From: Humibacillus xanthopallidus
GTDB lineage: Bacteria > Actinomycetota > Actinomycetes > Actinomycetales > Dermatophilaceae
DNA: 64,000 nt
Reading direction: 5' to 3'
NCBI RefSeq assembly: GCF_006716675.1
Contig: NZ_VFPM01000003.1
Span: 806,001 to 870,000, forward strand
Shown piece by piece: positions 9,601 to 17,346 of the stretch (position 1 is the first letter of the stretch; each line of letters opens with the position of its first letter). A model generated the notes under the pieces. That model did no database searches, was not told the origin of the DNA, and was given only the letters and a program-made list of their open reading frames with translations. A program made the position numbers and the translations under genes.

Positions 9601-10190
9601 AGCTCGACGTAGACGTTCTCCGGACCGAAGATGTCGCGCAGCTCGCCGGCCACCTCGCGGGCCTCGTCGTACATCCCGAAGCGCAGCTTGGTCTGGATCT
9701 CGCTCGACGGGCACCCGGTCGTGACGATGAGCCCCTTGCCGTAGGTGGAGAGCAGCTCTCGGTCGATGCGGGGCCACTTGGTGTACACCTGGTCGAGCGA
9801 GGCGATCGAGCTCATGCGGAAGAGGTTGTGCATGCCCTCGTTGTTCTGGGCGAGCATCGTCATGTGGGTGTAGGCGCCGCCACCGGAGATGTCGTCGCGG
9901 CCGCCGTCGCCCCAGCTGACCTTGGTGCGGTCGGTGCGGTGTGTGCCGGGCGTGATGTAGGCCTCGACGCCGATGATCGGCTTGACCCCTGTGCCCTGCG
10001 ACTTCTTCCAGAACTCGTAGGCGCCGAAGACGTAGCCGTGGTCGGTGGTCGCGAGGGCCGGCATGCCCATCTGCGCCGCCTCGCTGAAGAGGTCGCCGAT
10101 GCGGGCCGCACCGTCCAGCATGGAGTACTCCGTGTGCACGTGCAGGTGCACGAAGTTCTGGTCGGGCTTCGGGGCTGCGTGGGTCGACAT
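6600..10190 (-). CDS. dnaE: DNA polymerase III alpha subunit
   Basis: Replicative DNA polymerase catalytic subunit, 1196 aa, the usual DnaE1 length. The N-terminal PHP domain keeps the metal-ligand text FVHLHVHTEYSMLDG (residues about 12-26); in actinobacteria such as mycobacteria the PHP domain is the proofreading nuclease, known from the family. The polymerase active site shows MPDFDVDFDERRR with the catalytic Asp pair, after GPGRGSGAGSMCAYA. The fingers, a helix-hairpin-helix region and an OB domain (GTPVTVAGLITSLQLKR) follow, and the C-terminal tail is short. The ATG at 10190 is chosen because conserved sequence begins just after it; the upstream in-frame extension resembles no family N-terminus. 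It is followed without a gap by the AlkZ-like gene. Confidence 0.97.
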   Translation of the reverse strand: MSTHAAPKPDQNFVHLHVHTEYSMLDGAARIGDLFSEAAQMGMPALATTDHGYVFGAYEFWKKSQGTGVKPIIGVEAYITPGTHRTDRTKVSWGDGGRDDISGGGAYTHMTMLAQNNEGMHNLFRMSSIASLDQVYTKWPRIDRELLSTYGKGLIVTTGCPSSEIQTKLRFGMYDEAREVAGELRDIFGPENVYVELMDHGLEIERRTQRDLIRLARDLGLPLVATNDLHYTRAEDAKAHAALLCVQSGSTLMDPNRFKFDADDFYLKSAAEMRHLWRELPEACDNTLLIAERCEVSFEEGEGRYMPRFPCPPGEDETSWFIKEVETGLQRRFPEGVPDYARKQAAFEEDVIVSKGYPGYFLVVADFINWAKRNGIRVGPGRGSGAGSMCAYAMGITDLDPVPHGLIFERFLNPERMSMPDFDVDFDERRRGEVIRYVTEKYGEERVAQIVTYGTIKAKQAVKDASRVLGHPFSMGEKLTKAMPPAIMGKDIPLAGIFDPQHKRYNEAADFRAVHDEDPAAQEVVATALGLEGLKRQWGVHAAGVIMSSEPLIDVIPIMRRLQDGQMITQFDYPSCESLGLVKMDFLGLRNLTILDDALENIRLNRDEVIDLDALSKDMSDPATYALLGRGDTLGVFQLDGGGMRALLRLMQPDNFEDISAALALYRPGPMGVNAHTNFALRKNGKQELIPLDPQLKGKLQQEMIDALDPILGMTYGLVIYQEQVMEIAQKLAGYTLGNADLLRRAMGKKKKEVLDAEYVPFSEGMKAQGFNEASIAALWGVLVPFSDYAFNKAHTAAYGLVSYWTAYLKANYPAEYMAALLTSVRDDKDKSALYLNECRHMGIKVLPPDVNESIANFAAVGTDIRFGLAAIRNVGLPVVEAIIRTREEKGAFASFKDFLSKVPAVVCNKRTIESLIKGGAFDSLGESRRGQVEVHERYIDALVEVKKQEAIGQDSLFGSFGMDETTDAGGPGAFDGLPPVPSLEWDKATLLSFEREMLGLYVSDHPLFGIEHILATHADTPIASLLGDEGKPDGTPVTVAGLITSLQLKRTKKGDLWAIATVEDLDGAIECLFFPSAYMTYSTMLAQDTVCAIKGRVSARDDSISIFAQELTIPDIKEGPRGPVVLTLPLSRVTPPVAESLKRVLGEHPGATEVQVRLTQPGRSVLMSLDDSLRVNATSALFGDLKALLGPACLT

Positions 10191-10340
10191 CGTGGATGAG
10201 TCTAAGCCTCGCCGAGGACACCCTTCGGCGTGTCGTGACCGGGTGTCGTGGCCCGCCGCGACGCCACGCGCGTCGACCCCACCGCGGTCACCGGACGGCA
10301 TACGCCGGCAGGCTTCACGGTGAGGTCGAAGGTGAAGGAA

Positions 10341-11273
10341 TCAGAAGGTCGCGACGATGTCGAGGGCCCGCTGGAGATCCTCCGGGTAGGGGCTCTCGAA
10401 GTGGACGTACTCCCCCGTGCCGGGGTGCTCGAAACCGAGGCCGACGGCGTGCAGCCACTGGCGCTCGAGCTTCAGCCGCGCGGCGAGCTTGGGGTCGGCG
10501 CCGTACATGAGGTCGCCGCAGCACGGGTGGTGCAGGGCCGCGAAGTGCACCCGGATCTGGTGGGTGCGGCCGGTCTCGAGGTGGATGTCGAGCAGGCTCG
10601 CGTGGCGGAAGGCCTCGATCACCTCGTAGTGCGTGACCGACGGCTTGCCGTTCTTCATGACCGCGAACTTGTAGTCGTGGCCGGGGTGGCGGCCGATCGG
10701 CGCGTCGATCGTGCCGACCACGGGGTCGGGCAGCCCCTGGACGAGGGCGTGGTAGGTCTTGTCGACGGTGCGGCTGCGGAACGCCTGCTTGAGGCGGGAG
10801 TAGGCGGACTCGCTCTTCGCGACGACCATGAGGCCCGACGTGCCGACGTCGAGCCGGCTCACGATCCCCTGGCGCTCCGGCGCGCCGGAGGTCGAGATGC
10901 GGTAGCCCGCGGCGGCGAGGCCCGAGACGACGTCGGGGCCGACCCAGCCGACGCTCGGGTGGGCTGCGACGCCGACGGGCTTGTCGACCACGACGATGTC
11001 GTCGTCGTCGTGGACGATCGTCATGCCGGGCACCGGTTGGGCGACGACCTCGAGTCCGGGCCGCTCCTCGGCCCGGGGCAACGACACCTCGAGCATGGAG
11101 CCGGCGACGAGCCGCTCGGACTTGTTGACGCTCTTGCCGTCGAGGTAGATGTGCCCGTCGGCGGCGAGGTCTGCCGCCTTGGTGCGGGAGACCCCGAAGA
11201 GGCGGGCGACGCCGGCGTCGACGCGCTCACCCTCGAGTCCGTCGGGCACGAGAACGGTGCGCACGTCAGGCAC
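10341..11273 (-). CDS. rluD: RluD-type 23S rRNA pseudouridine synthase
   Basis: 310 aa RluA-superfamily enzyme with an N-terminal S4 RNA-binding domain (about residues 12-75, ERVDAGVARLFGVSR) and a catalytic domain containing IVSRLDVGTSGLMVVAKS, where the Asp of RLD is catalytic. KTYHALVQG and GRTHQIRVHFAAL complete the family signature. By family knowledge RluD modifies helix 69 of 23S rRNA. The GTG at 11273 is preferred because it overlaps the lspA stop by 8 bp (GTGCCTGA); a second in-frame GTG lies 6 bp upstream. lspA followed directly by an RluD-type synthase is a common bacterial pair, so the two are probably co-transcribed. Confidence 0.93.
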   Translation of the reverse strand: MPDVRTVLVPDGLEGERVDAGVARLFGVSRTKAADLAADGHIYLDGKSVNKSERLVAGSMLEVSLPRAEERPGLEVVAQPVPGMTIVHDDDDIVVVDKPVGVAAHPSVGWVGPDVVSGLAAAGYRISTSGAPERQGIVSRLDVGTSGLMVVAKSESAYSRLKQAFRSRTVDKTYHALVQGLPDPVVGTIDAPIGRHPGHDYKFAVMKNGKPSVTHYEVIEAFRHASLLDIHLETGRTHQIRVHFAALHHPCCGDLMYGADPKLAARLKLERQWLHAVGLGFEHPGTGEYVHFESPYPEDLQRALDIVATF

Positions 11274-12021
11274 GGTCACCACCGTCCTCGGAGCCCTCGT
11301 CGGAGGCCGCGCGTGCCTCGGCACGCTCGGCCTCGGCCTCGGCCTTGGCAGCGCGCACGTCGCGGTCGCGGCGGCCGTCGACCCCGATGCCGAGCAGGGC
11401 GAGCAGCACGATGAGGACGGCTGCGCTGACGATCCAGATGTCGGCGACGTTGCCGATGAACCACCGGTTGTAGTCGAGGAAGTCGACGACGTGCCCCTGG
11501 CCACCACCCGGCGGACGCACGAAGCGGTCGGTGAGGTTGCCCAGGGCCGCGCCGAGCAGCAGGCCGAGGGCGATCGCCCACGCGCGCGAGCCGAGACCCT
11601 TGGCGACGAACACGATGGCGACGAGCACCCCCACCGCGATCGCCGTCATGACCCACGTGTTGCCGGCGCCGAGCGAGAGCGCTGCGCCCGGGTTGCCGAT
11701 CAGCTTGAGCCGGATGAAGTCACCGATGAAGGGTCGGGGCAGGCCGTCCGCGAGCGCGTTCAGCGCGACGGCCTTGCTCACCTGGTCGGTGACGTAGGCG
11801 GTCACGGCGACGATCGCGAGCAACGCGAAGAGGCGTCGCCGCCTGCGGCTCGAGGGGCGAGCGTCGTCGGGGGCCGGCCCGGCCTCCACGGGGGTATGCC
11901 GCCTGGCGCGCTCGGGCGCGTCAGCGGGCTGGTCGTCGGGGCTGGACGCGCCATCGACGCCCTCGGGGGGCGTCGACGTGGCGTGGTCCGGGGTCAGTGG
12001 CGAGCGTGCTTCTCCTGGCAT
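11266..12021 (-). CDS. lspA: Lipoprotein signal peptidase (signal peptidase II)
   Basis: Integral membrane aspartyl protease that removes lipoprotein signal peptides. The core has four membrane segments and the conserved blocks DQVSKAVAL, GNPGAALSLG, GNLTDRF (first catalytic Asp) and GNVADIWIV (second catalytic Asp). The protein is long for LspA (about 251 aa): a ~65-residue Pro/Asp/Ser-rich cytoplasmic N-terminal extension precedes the first helix, and a charged Ala/Glu-rich tail follows the last. The start is uncertain. ATG 12021 overlaps the DksA-like gene by 28 bp, and GTG 12030 is also possible. A GTATGCC motif in the extension makes His-Thr read CAT ACC. Confidence 0.92.
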   Translation of the reverse strand: MPGEARSPLTPDHATSTPPEGVDGASSPDDQPADAPERARRHTPVEAGPAPDDARPSSRRRRRLFALLAIVAVTAYVTDQVSKAVALNALADGLPRPFIGDFIRLKLIGNPGAALSLGAGNTWVMTAIAVGVLVAIVFVAKGLGSRAWAIALGLLLGAALGNLTDRFVRPPGGGQGHVVDFLDYNRWFIGNVADIWIVSAAVLIVLLALLGIGVDGRRDRDVRAAKAEAEAERAEARAASDEGSEDGGDRA

Positions 12022-13304
12022 GGCATGCACAGGGTCGCACGAGGACGGGCCTGAAGTCGAAGTTTGCCGATCGGGTTGCCGCAGTTCTCGCAGATCCCGT
12101 ACGTGCCGGCCTCGAGCTGCTCGAGAGCGTGCTCGGCCTGGAGCAGGCCGGCGCGGGCGTTGGCGGCCACGGAGATCTCATGGGCGCGCTCCGCGGTCTT
12201 GGACCCGGCATCGGCCTGGTCGTCGCCCGCGCCGTCGCCGCTGGCCCGCAGGACCTCGTCGAGCTCGCGCTCGGCGACCTCGACCTCGGCGCGGTGCTCC
12301 TCGATCTCGTCGATGAGGATCTGTCGCACCTCGGCGATCTCTGCCTCGCTCCACGGTGACTCGTCGTCCTTGACCCGCAGTCGCGACGCGACTCGCTTCG
12401 TCGGCGTCTTGGCCGCGGTTCCGGCCGTCTTGGCGGTCGTCTTCGTGGCGGTGCTGCTGGCGCCTCGGGGCGCTGCGGTCGAGCTCGTGGTCACGGATGC
12501 CTTCTTGGTGGTTCGGGTGGTTCGCGGCGATGCCGCGGACGGGGCTGCGGTCTTCTTACCCGTTGCCGGGCGTTCCGCTGCCGGAGCAGCAGACGTCGTC
12601 GTGGAGGTCTTCGTCGCCCGCGTGGCCGTCTTGGCGGGTGAGGGGGCGGCCGGCGTCGCTGCCTGCGCCGCAGGCGTTTTCGCGGCCTTCGTCGCCGCAG
12701 GTCGTGCGGGTCGAGTCGTCGCGGCCTTCGTCGCGGTCTTGGAGCCGGTCTTGGAGGCCGTCTTGGAGGCCGTCTTGGCCGCAGACGTGGAGGGGGCCGT
12801 CTTCGCCGCAGCCTTCGCGGTCGATGACGCCGCCGGGGCCTTGGCCGGGGCCTTCTTGGCCGGGGACTTCTTGGCGGCGGGCTTCTTCGCGGTCGATGTC
12901 GTGGCCGGCGTCTTCGAGGCTGGCGCCTTCTTCGCGGCCGGTGCCTTCTTCGCTGCGGTCGTCTTGGCGGCCGGCGCCTTCTTCGCCGCAGTGGTCTTCG
13001 CCGCAGTGGTCTTCGCCGCAGTGGTCTTCGCGGGCGCAGCCTTCGTCGTGGCGGTCTTGGACGCGCTCGCCTTCTTGGCCGGGGCCGCCGACGGGGCGGT
13101 CGGCCTGCCCCCCGAGGTCGTCGCCCGGGTCACCGCGTCCTTGACGGACTTGACGGTGGAGCGCACCGCCGACCCGACTCGAGAGGTCGTGGACCGAGCG
13201 GGCGCGCTGTCGGAGGAGGGCGCGGTCGTCTTCCGAGCGGGAGCCTTCCTGGCTGCCCCGCCCCGTGCGGTTGTAGTGCCGGACCCTGCGTTCTCAGCCA
13301 CCAT
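11994..13304 (-). CDS. TraR/DksA C4 zinc-finger protein with histone-H1-like Lys/Ala tail
   Basis: 436 aa. Residues ~1-305 are a low-complexity, strongly basic tail dominated by Ala, Lys, Thr and Pro (units such as AAKTTAAKTTAAKKAPA), resembling eukaryotic histone H1 tails. Residues ~315-436 form a DksA-like domain: a helical coiled coil (SEAEIAEVRQILIDEIEEH) and a four-Cys zinc finger, CENC at 405/408 and CMPC at 426/429. DksA relatives enter the RNA polymerase secondary channel; the tail probably binds DNA or RNA, which is inference. ATG 13304 is chosen because the preceding in-frame stretch is non-conserved and AAGGGG lies upstream. A DNA triplication within the tail is listed separately. 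Its 3' end overlaps the lspA start. Confidence 0.85.
   Translation of the reverse strand: MVAENAGSGTTTARGGAARKAPARKTTAPSSDSAPARSTTSRVGSAVRSTVKSVKDAVTRATTSGGRPTAPSAAPAKKASASKTATTKAAPAKTTAAKTTAAKTTAAKKAPAAKTTAAKKAPAAKKAPASKTPATTSTAKKPAAKKSPAKKAPAKAPAASSTAKAAAKTAPSTSAAKTASKTASKTGSKTATKAATTRPARPAATKAAKTPAAQAATPAAPSPAKTATRATKTSTTTSAAPAAERPATGKKTAAPSAASPRTTRTTKKASVTTSSTAAPRGASSTATKTTAKTAGTAAKTPTKRVASRLRVKDDESPWSEAEIAEVRQILIDEIEEHRAEVEVAERELDEVLRASGDGAGDDQADAGSKTAERAHEISVAANARAGLLQAEHALEQLEAGTYGICENCGNPIGKLRLQARPRATLCMPCQEKHARH
12981..13025 (-). repeat. Three perfect 15-bp tandem repeats in the DksA-like tail
   Basis: The unit CTTCGCCGCAGTGGT is repeated three times exactly, then begins a fourth time. 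In the gene it encodes the pentapeptide TTAAK. Perfect DNA identity, not just protein similarity, suggests recent slippage expansion; copy number may vary between strains. Confidence 0.9.
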
Positions 13305-13356
13305 CGGACCACAGCCCCTTCGTCGCTCACGCCGTCGACGTTGACAAGTGGGGCCG

Positions 13357-13385
13357 ACAATAAGGCCCCAGCGCGCCCCGCACAA
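13357..13385 (-). promoter_or_regulatory. Probable promoter of the DksA-like gene
   Basis: On the minus strand TTGTGC (13385-13380) is followed after 17 nt by TATTGT (13362-13357), close to a sigma-A promoter. It lies between the divIVA terminator hairpin and the DksA-like start, about 50 nt upstream of the ATG. Prediction by eye only. Confidence 0.4.
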
Positions 13386-13433
13386 ACGTGAAACGCCAGC
13401 AGTGACGGAACAGTTCGCCATGTGACGGACAAA

Positions 13434-13468
13434 CACCGACCGCCCGGAGGGTTTCCGGGCGGTCGGTG
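13434..13468 (-). terminator. Intrinsic terminator of divIVA
   Basis: A perfect inverted repeat: CACCGACCGCCCGG pairs with CCGGGCGGTCGGTG around a 7-nt loop (an extra A-T pair shortens it to 5). On the minus strand it is followed by TTT. It lies 50 bp past the divIVA stop and upstream of the DksA-like gene, so it separates the dcw cluster from the lspA-dnaE group. Confidence 0.75.
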
Positions 13469-13520
13469 TGATCGCTGTCTCTCTGAGCCGCAGTGCGGCT
13501 CGGGCACTGAGCCCGACGGC

Positions 13521-14696
13521 TCAGCTCTGGTTGCCTGCGTGGGCCGGCTCCTGCATGCTGCCGTCGAGGTCGTGCAGCTGACCCTCGATGTAGGACTTGA
13601 GGTTGCTGCGGTAGTTCTTCTCGAAGCCGCGCAGCTCCTCGATCTTGCGGTCGAGCAGCCCCTTCTGCTTGTCGAGCTCCTCGAGGAGGGCGGCCTTCTT
13701 CTGCTGGGCCTCGGCGACCATCCCGGTGGAGCGCTCGCGCGCCTCCGTCAGCATCTGGTCGCGCTGTGCGGCAGCCTCGGTCAGCATCTGGTCACGCTGC
13801 GCGGTGGCCTCCGACAGCATCTGATCGCGCTTGGCCGCGGCCTCCGCGGCGATCTGCTCGGCCTGTCGGGTGACCTCGTCGTGACGCGCCTGGGCGGTGG
13901 AGACGAGCTCGTCGTGCTTCGCCTGCCCGGTCGAGAGCAGCTCTGCGTGGCGACCCTCCGCCTCGGAGATGAGCTCGTTGCGGCGGGACTCTCCCGCTGC
14001 GACGTGCTCGTCGTGCAGGCGCTGGGCCAGCGCGATGACGCCGGCGGCATCGAGGTTGGCCGTGCCGGTCGACGTTGCCGCGGCGGCCGGCGAGGCGGCG
14101 GCGGCCTGGGCGTTCGTGGCAGCACGCGACGCGCGCTCCTCGGCGGCACGGGCCTCGGCCTCGGCAGCGCGGGCGCTCTCCTGGGCCTTGGTGAGCTTGG
14201 CCTCCGCGTCGGCCACCTGGGTGTTGAGCTGCGTGAGCTTGGCCTGGGCCTCGTCGAGGGCGGTGTTGTCCACCGCCGACTTGGCTGCGGCCTCGGCGCG
14301 CTCGGCCTCGGCCTTGGCGCGCTCGATGCGCTCCCGGGCAGCGCGCTCGGCGTTGTCGGCGTCGGCCTTCGCCTTGGCGGCGCGGTCCGAGGCGGCCTTG
14401 AAGGCGCGCTCGGCGTCCTGGATCTTCGCCGTCAGGCCACCGAGCTTCGCGTCGTCGCCGGGGCGACCCACGACCGGCATCGCGGCAGTCGCGCCATCGG
14501 CGCGAACCGCGCCCTGGTTCTTGCTCGCGCGGCAGTCGTTGAGCTGCTTCAGGTAGTCGTCACGCTGCTCGATGAGCGAGCGCATCTCGGCCACGATCTC
14601 GTCGAGGAAGTCATCGACATCCCTCTCCTCGTAGCCACGACGGAACTGCGTGGTTTGGAAGTGCTTGTTCAGCACCTGTTCCGGCGTAAGCGCCAT
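13521..14696 (-). CDS. divIVA: DivIVA/Wag31 polar growth and septum-site protein
   Basis: 391 aa coiled-coil cytoskeletal protein that marks curved membrane at poles and septa and recruits wall-synthesis enzymes. The conserved DivIVA N-terminus is TPEQVLNKHFQTTQFRRGYE then DVDDFLDEIVAEM (residues 4-40). Long Ala/Glu/Arg/Lys-rich heptad sequence follows from about 100 to 350, with runs such as AQRDQMLTEA repeated three times near 290-330. The start is ATG 14696, preceded by GAGGTGA. It is the last gene of the division cluster and ends before a strong hairpin. Its leader carries a 12-mer shared with the ftsZ leader. Identity is secure. Confidence 0.95.
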   Translation of the reverse strand: MALTPEQVLNKHFQTTQFRRGYEERDVDDFLDEIVAEMRSLIEQRDDYLKQLNDCRASKNQGAVRADGATAAMPVVGRPGDDAKLGGLTAKIQDAERAFKAASDRAAKAKADADNAERAARERIERAKAEAERAEAAAKSAVDNTALDEAQAKLTQLNTQVADAEAKLTKAQESARAAEAEARAAEERASRAATNAQAAAASPAAAATSTGTANLDAAGVIALAQRLHDEHVAAGESRRNELISEAEGRHAELLSTGQAKHDELVSTAQARHDEVTRQAEQIAAEAAAKRDQMLSEATAQRDQMLTEAAAQRDQMLTEARERSTGMVAEAQQKKAALLEELDKQKGLLDRKIEELRGFEKNYRSNLKSYIEGQLHDLDGSMQEPAHAGNQS

Positions 14697-14748
14697 GTGT
14701 CACCTCGATACAGACGGAGTGGATCAGGTCAACGGTATCTAACGTTCA

Positions 14749-14760
14749 GGTCACGAACCA
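14749..14760 (-). promoter_or_regulatory. 12-mer upstream of divIVA shared with the ftsZ leader
   Basis: TGGTTCGTGACC on the minus strand, about 53 nt before the divIVA ATG, identical to the copy at 18752-18763. A TA-rich hexamer (TAGATA) follows 7 nt later. It may be a shared promoter element or regulator site. Confidence 0.45.
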
Positions 14761-14845
14761 AAGCCGCACCCTTCTTCGGGGCTCGGTGACCCTGTGGCGT
14801 CCACGCCTCGGACACGCGATCCACCATACGGACAGGACAACTCGA

Positions 14846-15130
14846 TCAGAAGATGCTGGGCACGTTGAGGGCGAGCGAGGTCAGGAGCATGAGGACGAGG
14901 AAGCTGAGGTCGAGGCGCACTCCCCCGATGGTGGGCGAGGGGATCACCTTGCGCAGCGCCCGCAGCGGCGGGTCGGTGACCGTGTAGATCGCCTCGGCGA
15001 GGACGAGCACGAGGCCGCTGGGACGCCAGGAGCGCGCGAGCACCTGCACCCAGTCGATGATGAAGCGGCCGATGAGGGCGATGAAGAAAGAGAAGACGAC
15101 CACGCCGTAGATCGCCCAGAACACGTCCAT
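14846..15130 (-). CDS. YggT family membrane protein
   Basis: 94 aa with two predicted membrane helices (residues 5-24 and 73-92) around a short loop containing the family motif TDPPLRALRKVIPS. YggT proteins sit beside sepF and divIVA in most actinobacterial division clusters; the molecular role is unknown, though association with division or osmotic tolerance is often suggested. The start is ATG 15130, and there is no better upstream choice. The ~149 bp between this gene and divIVA hold the divIVA leader and a weak GC hairpin near 14766-14780. Confidence 0.88.
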   Translation of the reverse strand: MDVFWAIYGVVVFSFFIALIGRFIIDWVQVLARSWRPSGLVLVLAEAIYTVTDPPLRALRKVIPSPTIGGVRLDLSFLVLMLLTSLALNVPSIF

Positions 15131-15184
15131 GCCCGTCAGTGTCGCTGATGAATCTTGGCGAGTCGACGGCGGGGGGCGGCCGGG

Positions 15185-15709
15185 TCAGCTCTGGTTGAAG
15201 AAGCCGCGCGTCGAGACGGCGGGCGTCTCGGGCTCATCGGCGGCGATCTCGACGTGCGACGGCGAGAGGAGGAACACCTTGGAGGTGACCCGCTCGATCG
15301 TGCCGTGGAGGCCGAACACGAGCCCTGCGGCGAAGTCGACGAGGCGCTTGGCGTCGGCGTCGTCCATGTCGCTGAGGTTCATGATGACCGGCACGCTGTC
15401 ACGGAACCACTCGCCGATGTTCTTGGCCTCGTTGTAGGTGCGCGGGTGGATCGTCGTGATCCGGTTGAGCGAGCCCACCTCGGGGTCGCGCACGACAGCC
15501 GCGACGGGGCGGCGGGTCGGCAGCTGCGTCACGGCAGCGGTGTGCACGCCGTGGTCGGCATGGTCGGACCCCCCGGACCGGTCGGACTCGTCGTCGTAGT
15601 GGTCGGAGTCGTCGTAGGACTCGTAGTCGTCATAGCGCTCACGGTCACGACGCTGGTCCTCCTCGCTGAGTCCGAGGTACACCATCGTCTTGCGCAGTGC
15701 CCCTGCCAT
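15185..15709 (-). CDS. sepF: Cell division protein SepF
   Basis: 174 aa. Anchors FtsZ filaments to the membrane; in actinobacteria, which lack FtsA, it is the main FtsZ tether. The N-terminal amphipathic membrane-targeting helix is MAGALRKTMVYLGLS, followed by an acidic Asp/Tyr-rich linker (about 17-55). The SepF core then begins at ITTIHPRTYNEAKNIGEWF and includes RLVDFAAGLVFGLHGTIERV. ATG 15709 is chosen because GGGGAG lies just upstream and the helix begins there. It is downstream of yggS and followed by yggT, the normal actinobacterial order. Confidence 0.95.
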   Translation of the reverse strand: MAGALRKTMVYLGLSEEDQRRDRERYDDYESYDDSDHYDDESDRSGGSDHADHGVHTAAVTQLPTRRPVAAVVRDPEVGSLNRITTIHPRTYNEAKNIGEWFRDSVPVIMNLSDMDDADAKRLVDFAAGLVFGLHGTIERVTSKVFLLSPSHVEIAADEPETPAVSTRGFFNQS

Positions 15710-15749
15710 GCCAACTCCCCAAACCGATCGGAATCCAGTGGGTTCGACG

Positions 15750-16493
15750 TTACAGAAGTGACGGCCGTGATCCGAGGATTGCGGTTCCGACACGCAGGTG
15801 TGTCGCCCCGTGCCGCACCGCGGCCTCGAGGTCACCGCTCATGCCCGCCGACATCCAGTCGGCCCCGGGGTGGCGCCGGCGTATGCCGTCCGCGACCTCG
15901 CGCAGCCGGGCGAACGCAGCGTCGGGGTCGGCGCCGAGCGGTGCGACCGCCATGACGCCGCGCAGGCGCAGGAGGTCGCGCACCGCGACGGCGTCGGCCA
16001 GCTCGCCGACCTGCTCAGGGCGCACCCCGCCTCGCCCGGCGCCCCCTGCCGCGTCCTGCGGGCTCGTGTCGAGGTCGACCTGCAGGAGCACGTCGAGGCG
16101 ACGGTTCGCCAGGTGGGCGCCCCGGTCGAGGGCGCTGACGAGCCGGGGCCGGTCGACCGACTGGACGACGTCGGCGTAGGCGGCGACGTGGCCCGCCTTG
16201 TTGGTCTGCAGCTGCCCGATGAAGTGGAGCACGACGCCGTCCGGCCCGTCGCCCAGCGCTGCGCGCACCTCGGCGAACTTCTCCCCCGCCTCCTGGTCGC
16301 GGTTCTCGCCGAAGTCGCGCACGCCGAGGTCGTGGAGGAGCAGGACGTCCGAGGCGGGGAAGTACTTCGTGACGACGATGAGGGTCACCTCGGCGGGCTC
16401 ACGCCCCGCGTCGGCGCACGCCGCGGCGATCCTGGCCCGGACCTCGCCGAGTCCGGCTGCCAGCTGGTCGCGCCGGGGCTGGTCGTCGCTCAT
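15750..16493 (-). CDS. yggS: YggS/PLPHP family pyridoxal-phosphate homeostasis protein
   Basis: 247 aa fold-type III PLP-binding protein without a known catalytic reaction, involved in vitamin B6 and amino-acid homeostasis. The PLP lysine is in TLIVVTKYFPASDV (near residue 43). The family blocks FGENRDQEAGEKF, HFIGQLQTNKAG and MSAGMSGDLEAAVRHGATHLRVGTAILG follow in order. The start is ATG 16493, overlapping the pgeF stop by 4 bp (ATGA). A GTATGCC motif at 15881 forces the very rare Ile codon ATA in RRRIGD as read from the gene (Gly-Ile-Arg). Confidence 0.95.
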   Translation of the reverse strand: MSDDQPRRDQLAAGLGEVRARIAAACADAGREPAEVTLIVVTKYFPASDVLLLHDLGVRDFGENRDQEAGEKFAEVRAALGDGPDGVVLHFIGQLQTNKAGHVAAYADVVQSVDRPRLVSALDRGAHLANRRLDVLLQVDLDTSPQDAAGGAGRGGVRPEQVGELADAVAVRDLLRLRGVMAVAPLGADPDAAFARLREVADGIRRRHPGADWMSAGMSGDLEAAVRHGATHLRVGTAILGSRPSLL

Positions 16494-17266
16494 CGGGGGT
16501 GCTCCTCGGTCATGGTCACGACGCCGGCGAAGCGGCCCGTGACGCCGTCGCGGCGGTAGGAGTAGAGACTCTCGGACTCGCGGGTACAACCGGGAATCCA
16601 CTGCACGGCAACGGATTCGGCCGCCAGCTGCTCGACGACACCGGAGGCGACGTCGATCGCCGACGTGCCGGTCCACGACCGGGCGGCGGCGGAGGCTGCG
16701 ACGCCGGCCGCCTCGGCCGCCATCTGCGGCGGCACCTCGTAGCAGCGCCCGCACACGGAGGGCCCGACCGTCGCGCTGATGGCGCCGGCTCCGAGGTCTC
16801 GCATCGCCTCGACGGCCCGACCCACGATGCCCGAGGTCATGCCGGGGCGCCCTGCGTGGACGGCACCGACGACCCCGGCCGCAGGGTCGTGCAGCAGCAG
16901 GGGCACGCAGTCTGCGACGAGCACGCCGAGGGCGAGACCGGGCGTGCGGGTGACGACGGCGTCGGCCTCCGGAGGCTCCCCGACCCACGGCCCCCGGACC
17001 TCGACGACATCGCGACCGTGCACCTGGTTCATGAGGACGAGGCGGTCGCGCGGCACCCCGACCGCGGTCGCGAGGGCCTCACGGTTGGCCTCGACGTCCG
17101 CCGGGTCGTCGCCCACGTGGCCACCGAGGTTGAGGCCGGCATACGGCCCGGTGCCCCGCCCGGCCGAGCGGTCGGTGAACCCGAGGTCGACGGAGCGACT
17201 CGACACCGACGACGAGGAGGGGTGCGGGTGCGGAGCCGGAAGGACGGACGAGCGCCAGTGGAACAC
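16490..17266 (-). CDS. pgeF: PgeF/YfiH laccase-domain protein (peptidoglycan editing factor)
   Basis: About 258 aa of the YfiH (DUF152) family. In E. coli this protein removes mis-incorporated L-Ser from the wall precursor UDP-MurNAc-peptide; purine nucleoside phosphorylase activity is reported for relatives. Metal-ligand residues appear in LMNQVHG (His), VLVADCVPLLL (Cys) and GAVHAGRPG (His), with YAGLNLGGHVGDDP before them. The start is uncertain: GTG 17266 (VFHWRSS) is preferred, because family members begin about here; GTG 17287 is also in frame. It lies between ftsZ (80 bp) and yggS (4-bp overlap), as in most Actinobacteria. Confidence 0.92.
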   Translation of the reverse strand: MFHWRSSVLPAPHPHPSSSSVSSRSVDLGFTDRSAGRGTGPYAGLNLGGHVGDDPADVEANREALATAVGVPRDRLVLMNQVHGRDVVEVRGPWVGEPPEADAVVTRTPGLALGVLVADCVPLLLHDPAAGVVGAVHAGRPGMTSGIVGRAVEAMRDLGAGAISATVGPSVCGRCYEVPPQMAAEAAGVAASAAARSWTGTSAIDVASGVVEQLAAESVAVQWIPGCTRESESLYSYRRDGVTGRFAGVVTMTEEHPR

Positions 17267-17346
17267 GACGACCAACCTACCGAGCACGCCGCGGTGACCT
17301 CGGTGCCGACCCCCTACCCCGACCCGGGGACGACGGGACCGGCGAC

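Noticed and set aside
6744..10199. Long open frame (1151 codons) on the plus strand
   Set aside because: Exactly antisense to dnaE; Arg/Val/Gly/Asp-rich pseudo-protein with no motif, a common effect of third-position GC bias.
14764..14780. Terminator of yggT
   Set aside because: The GC stem is short and mismatched; too weak to list as a feature.
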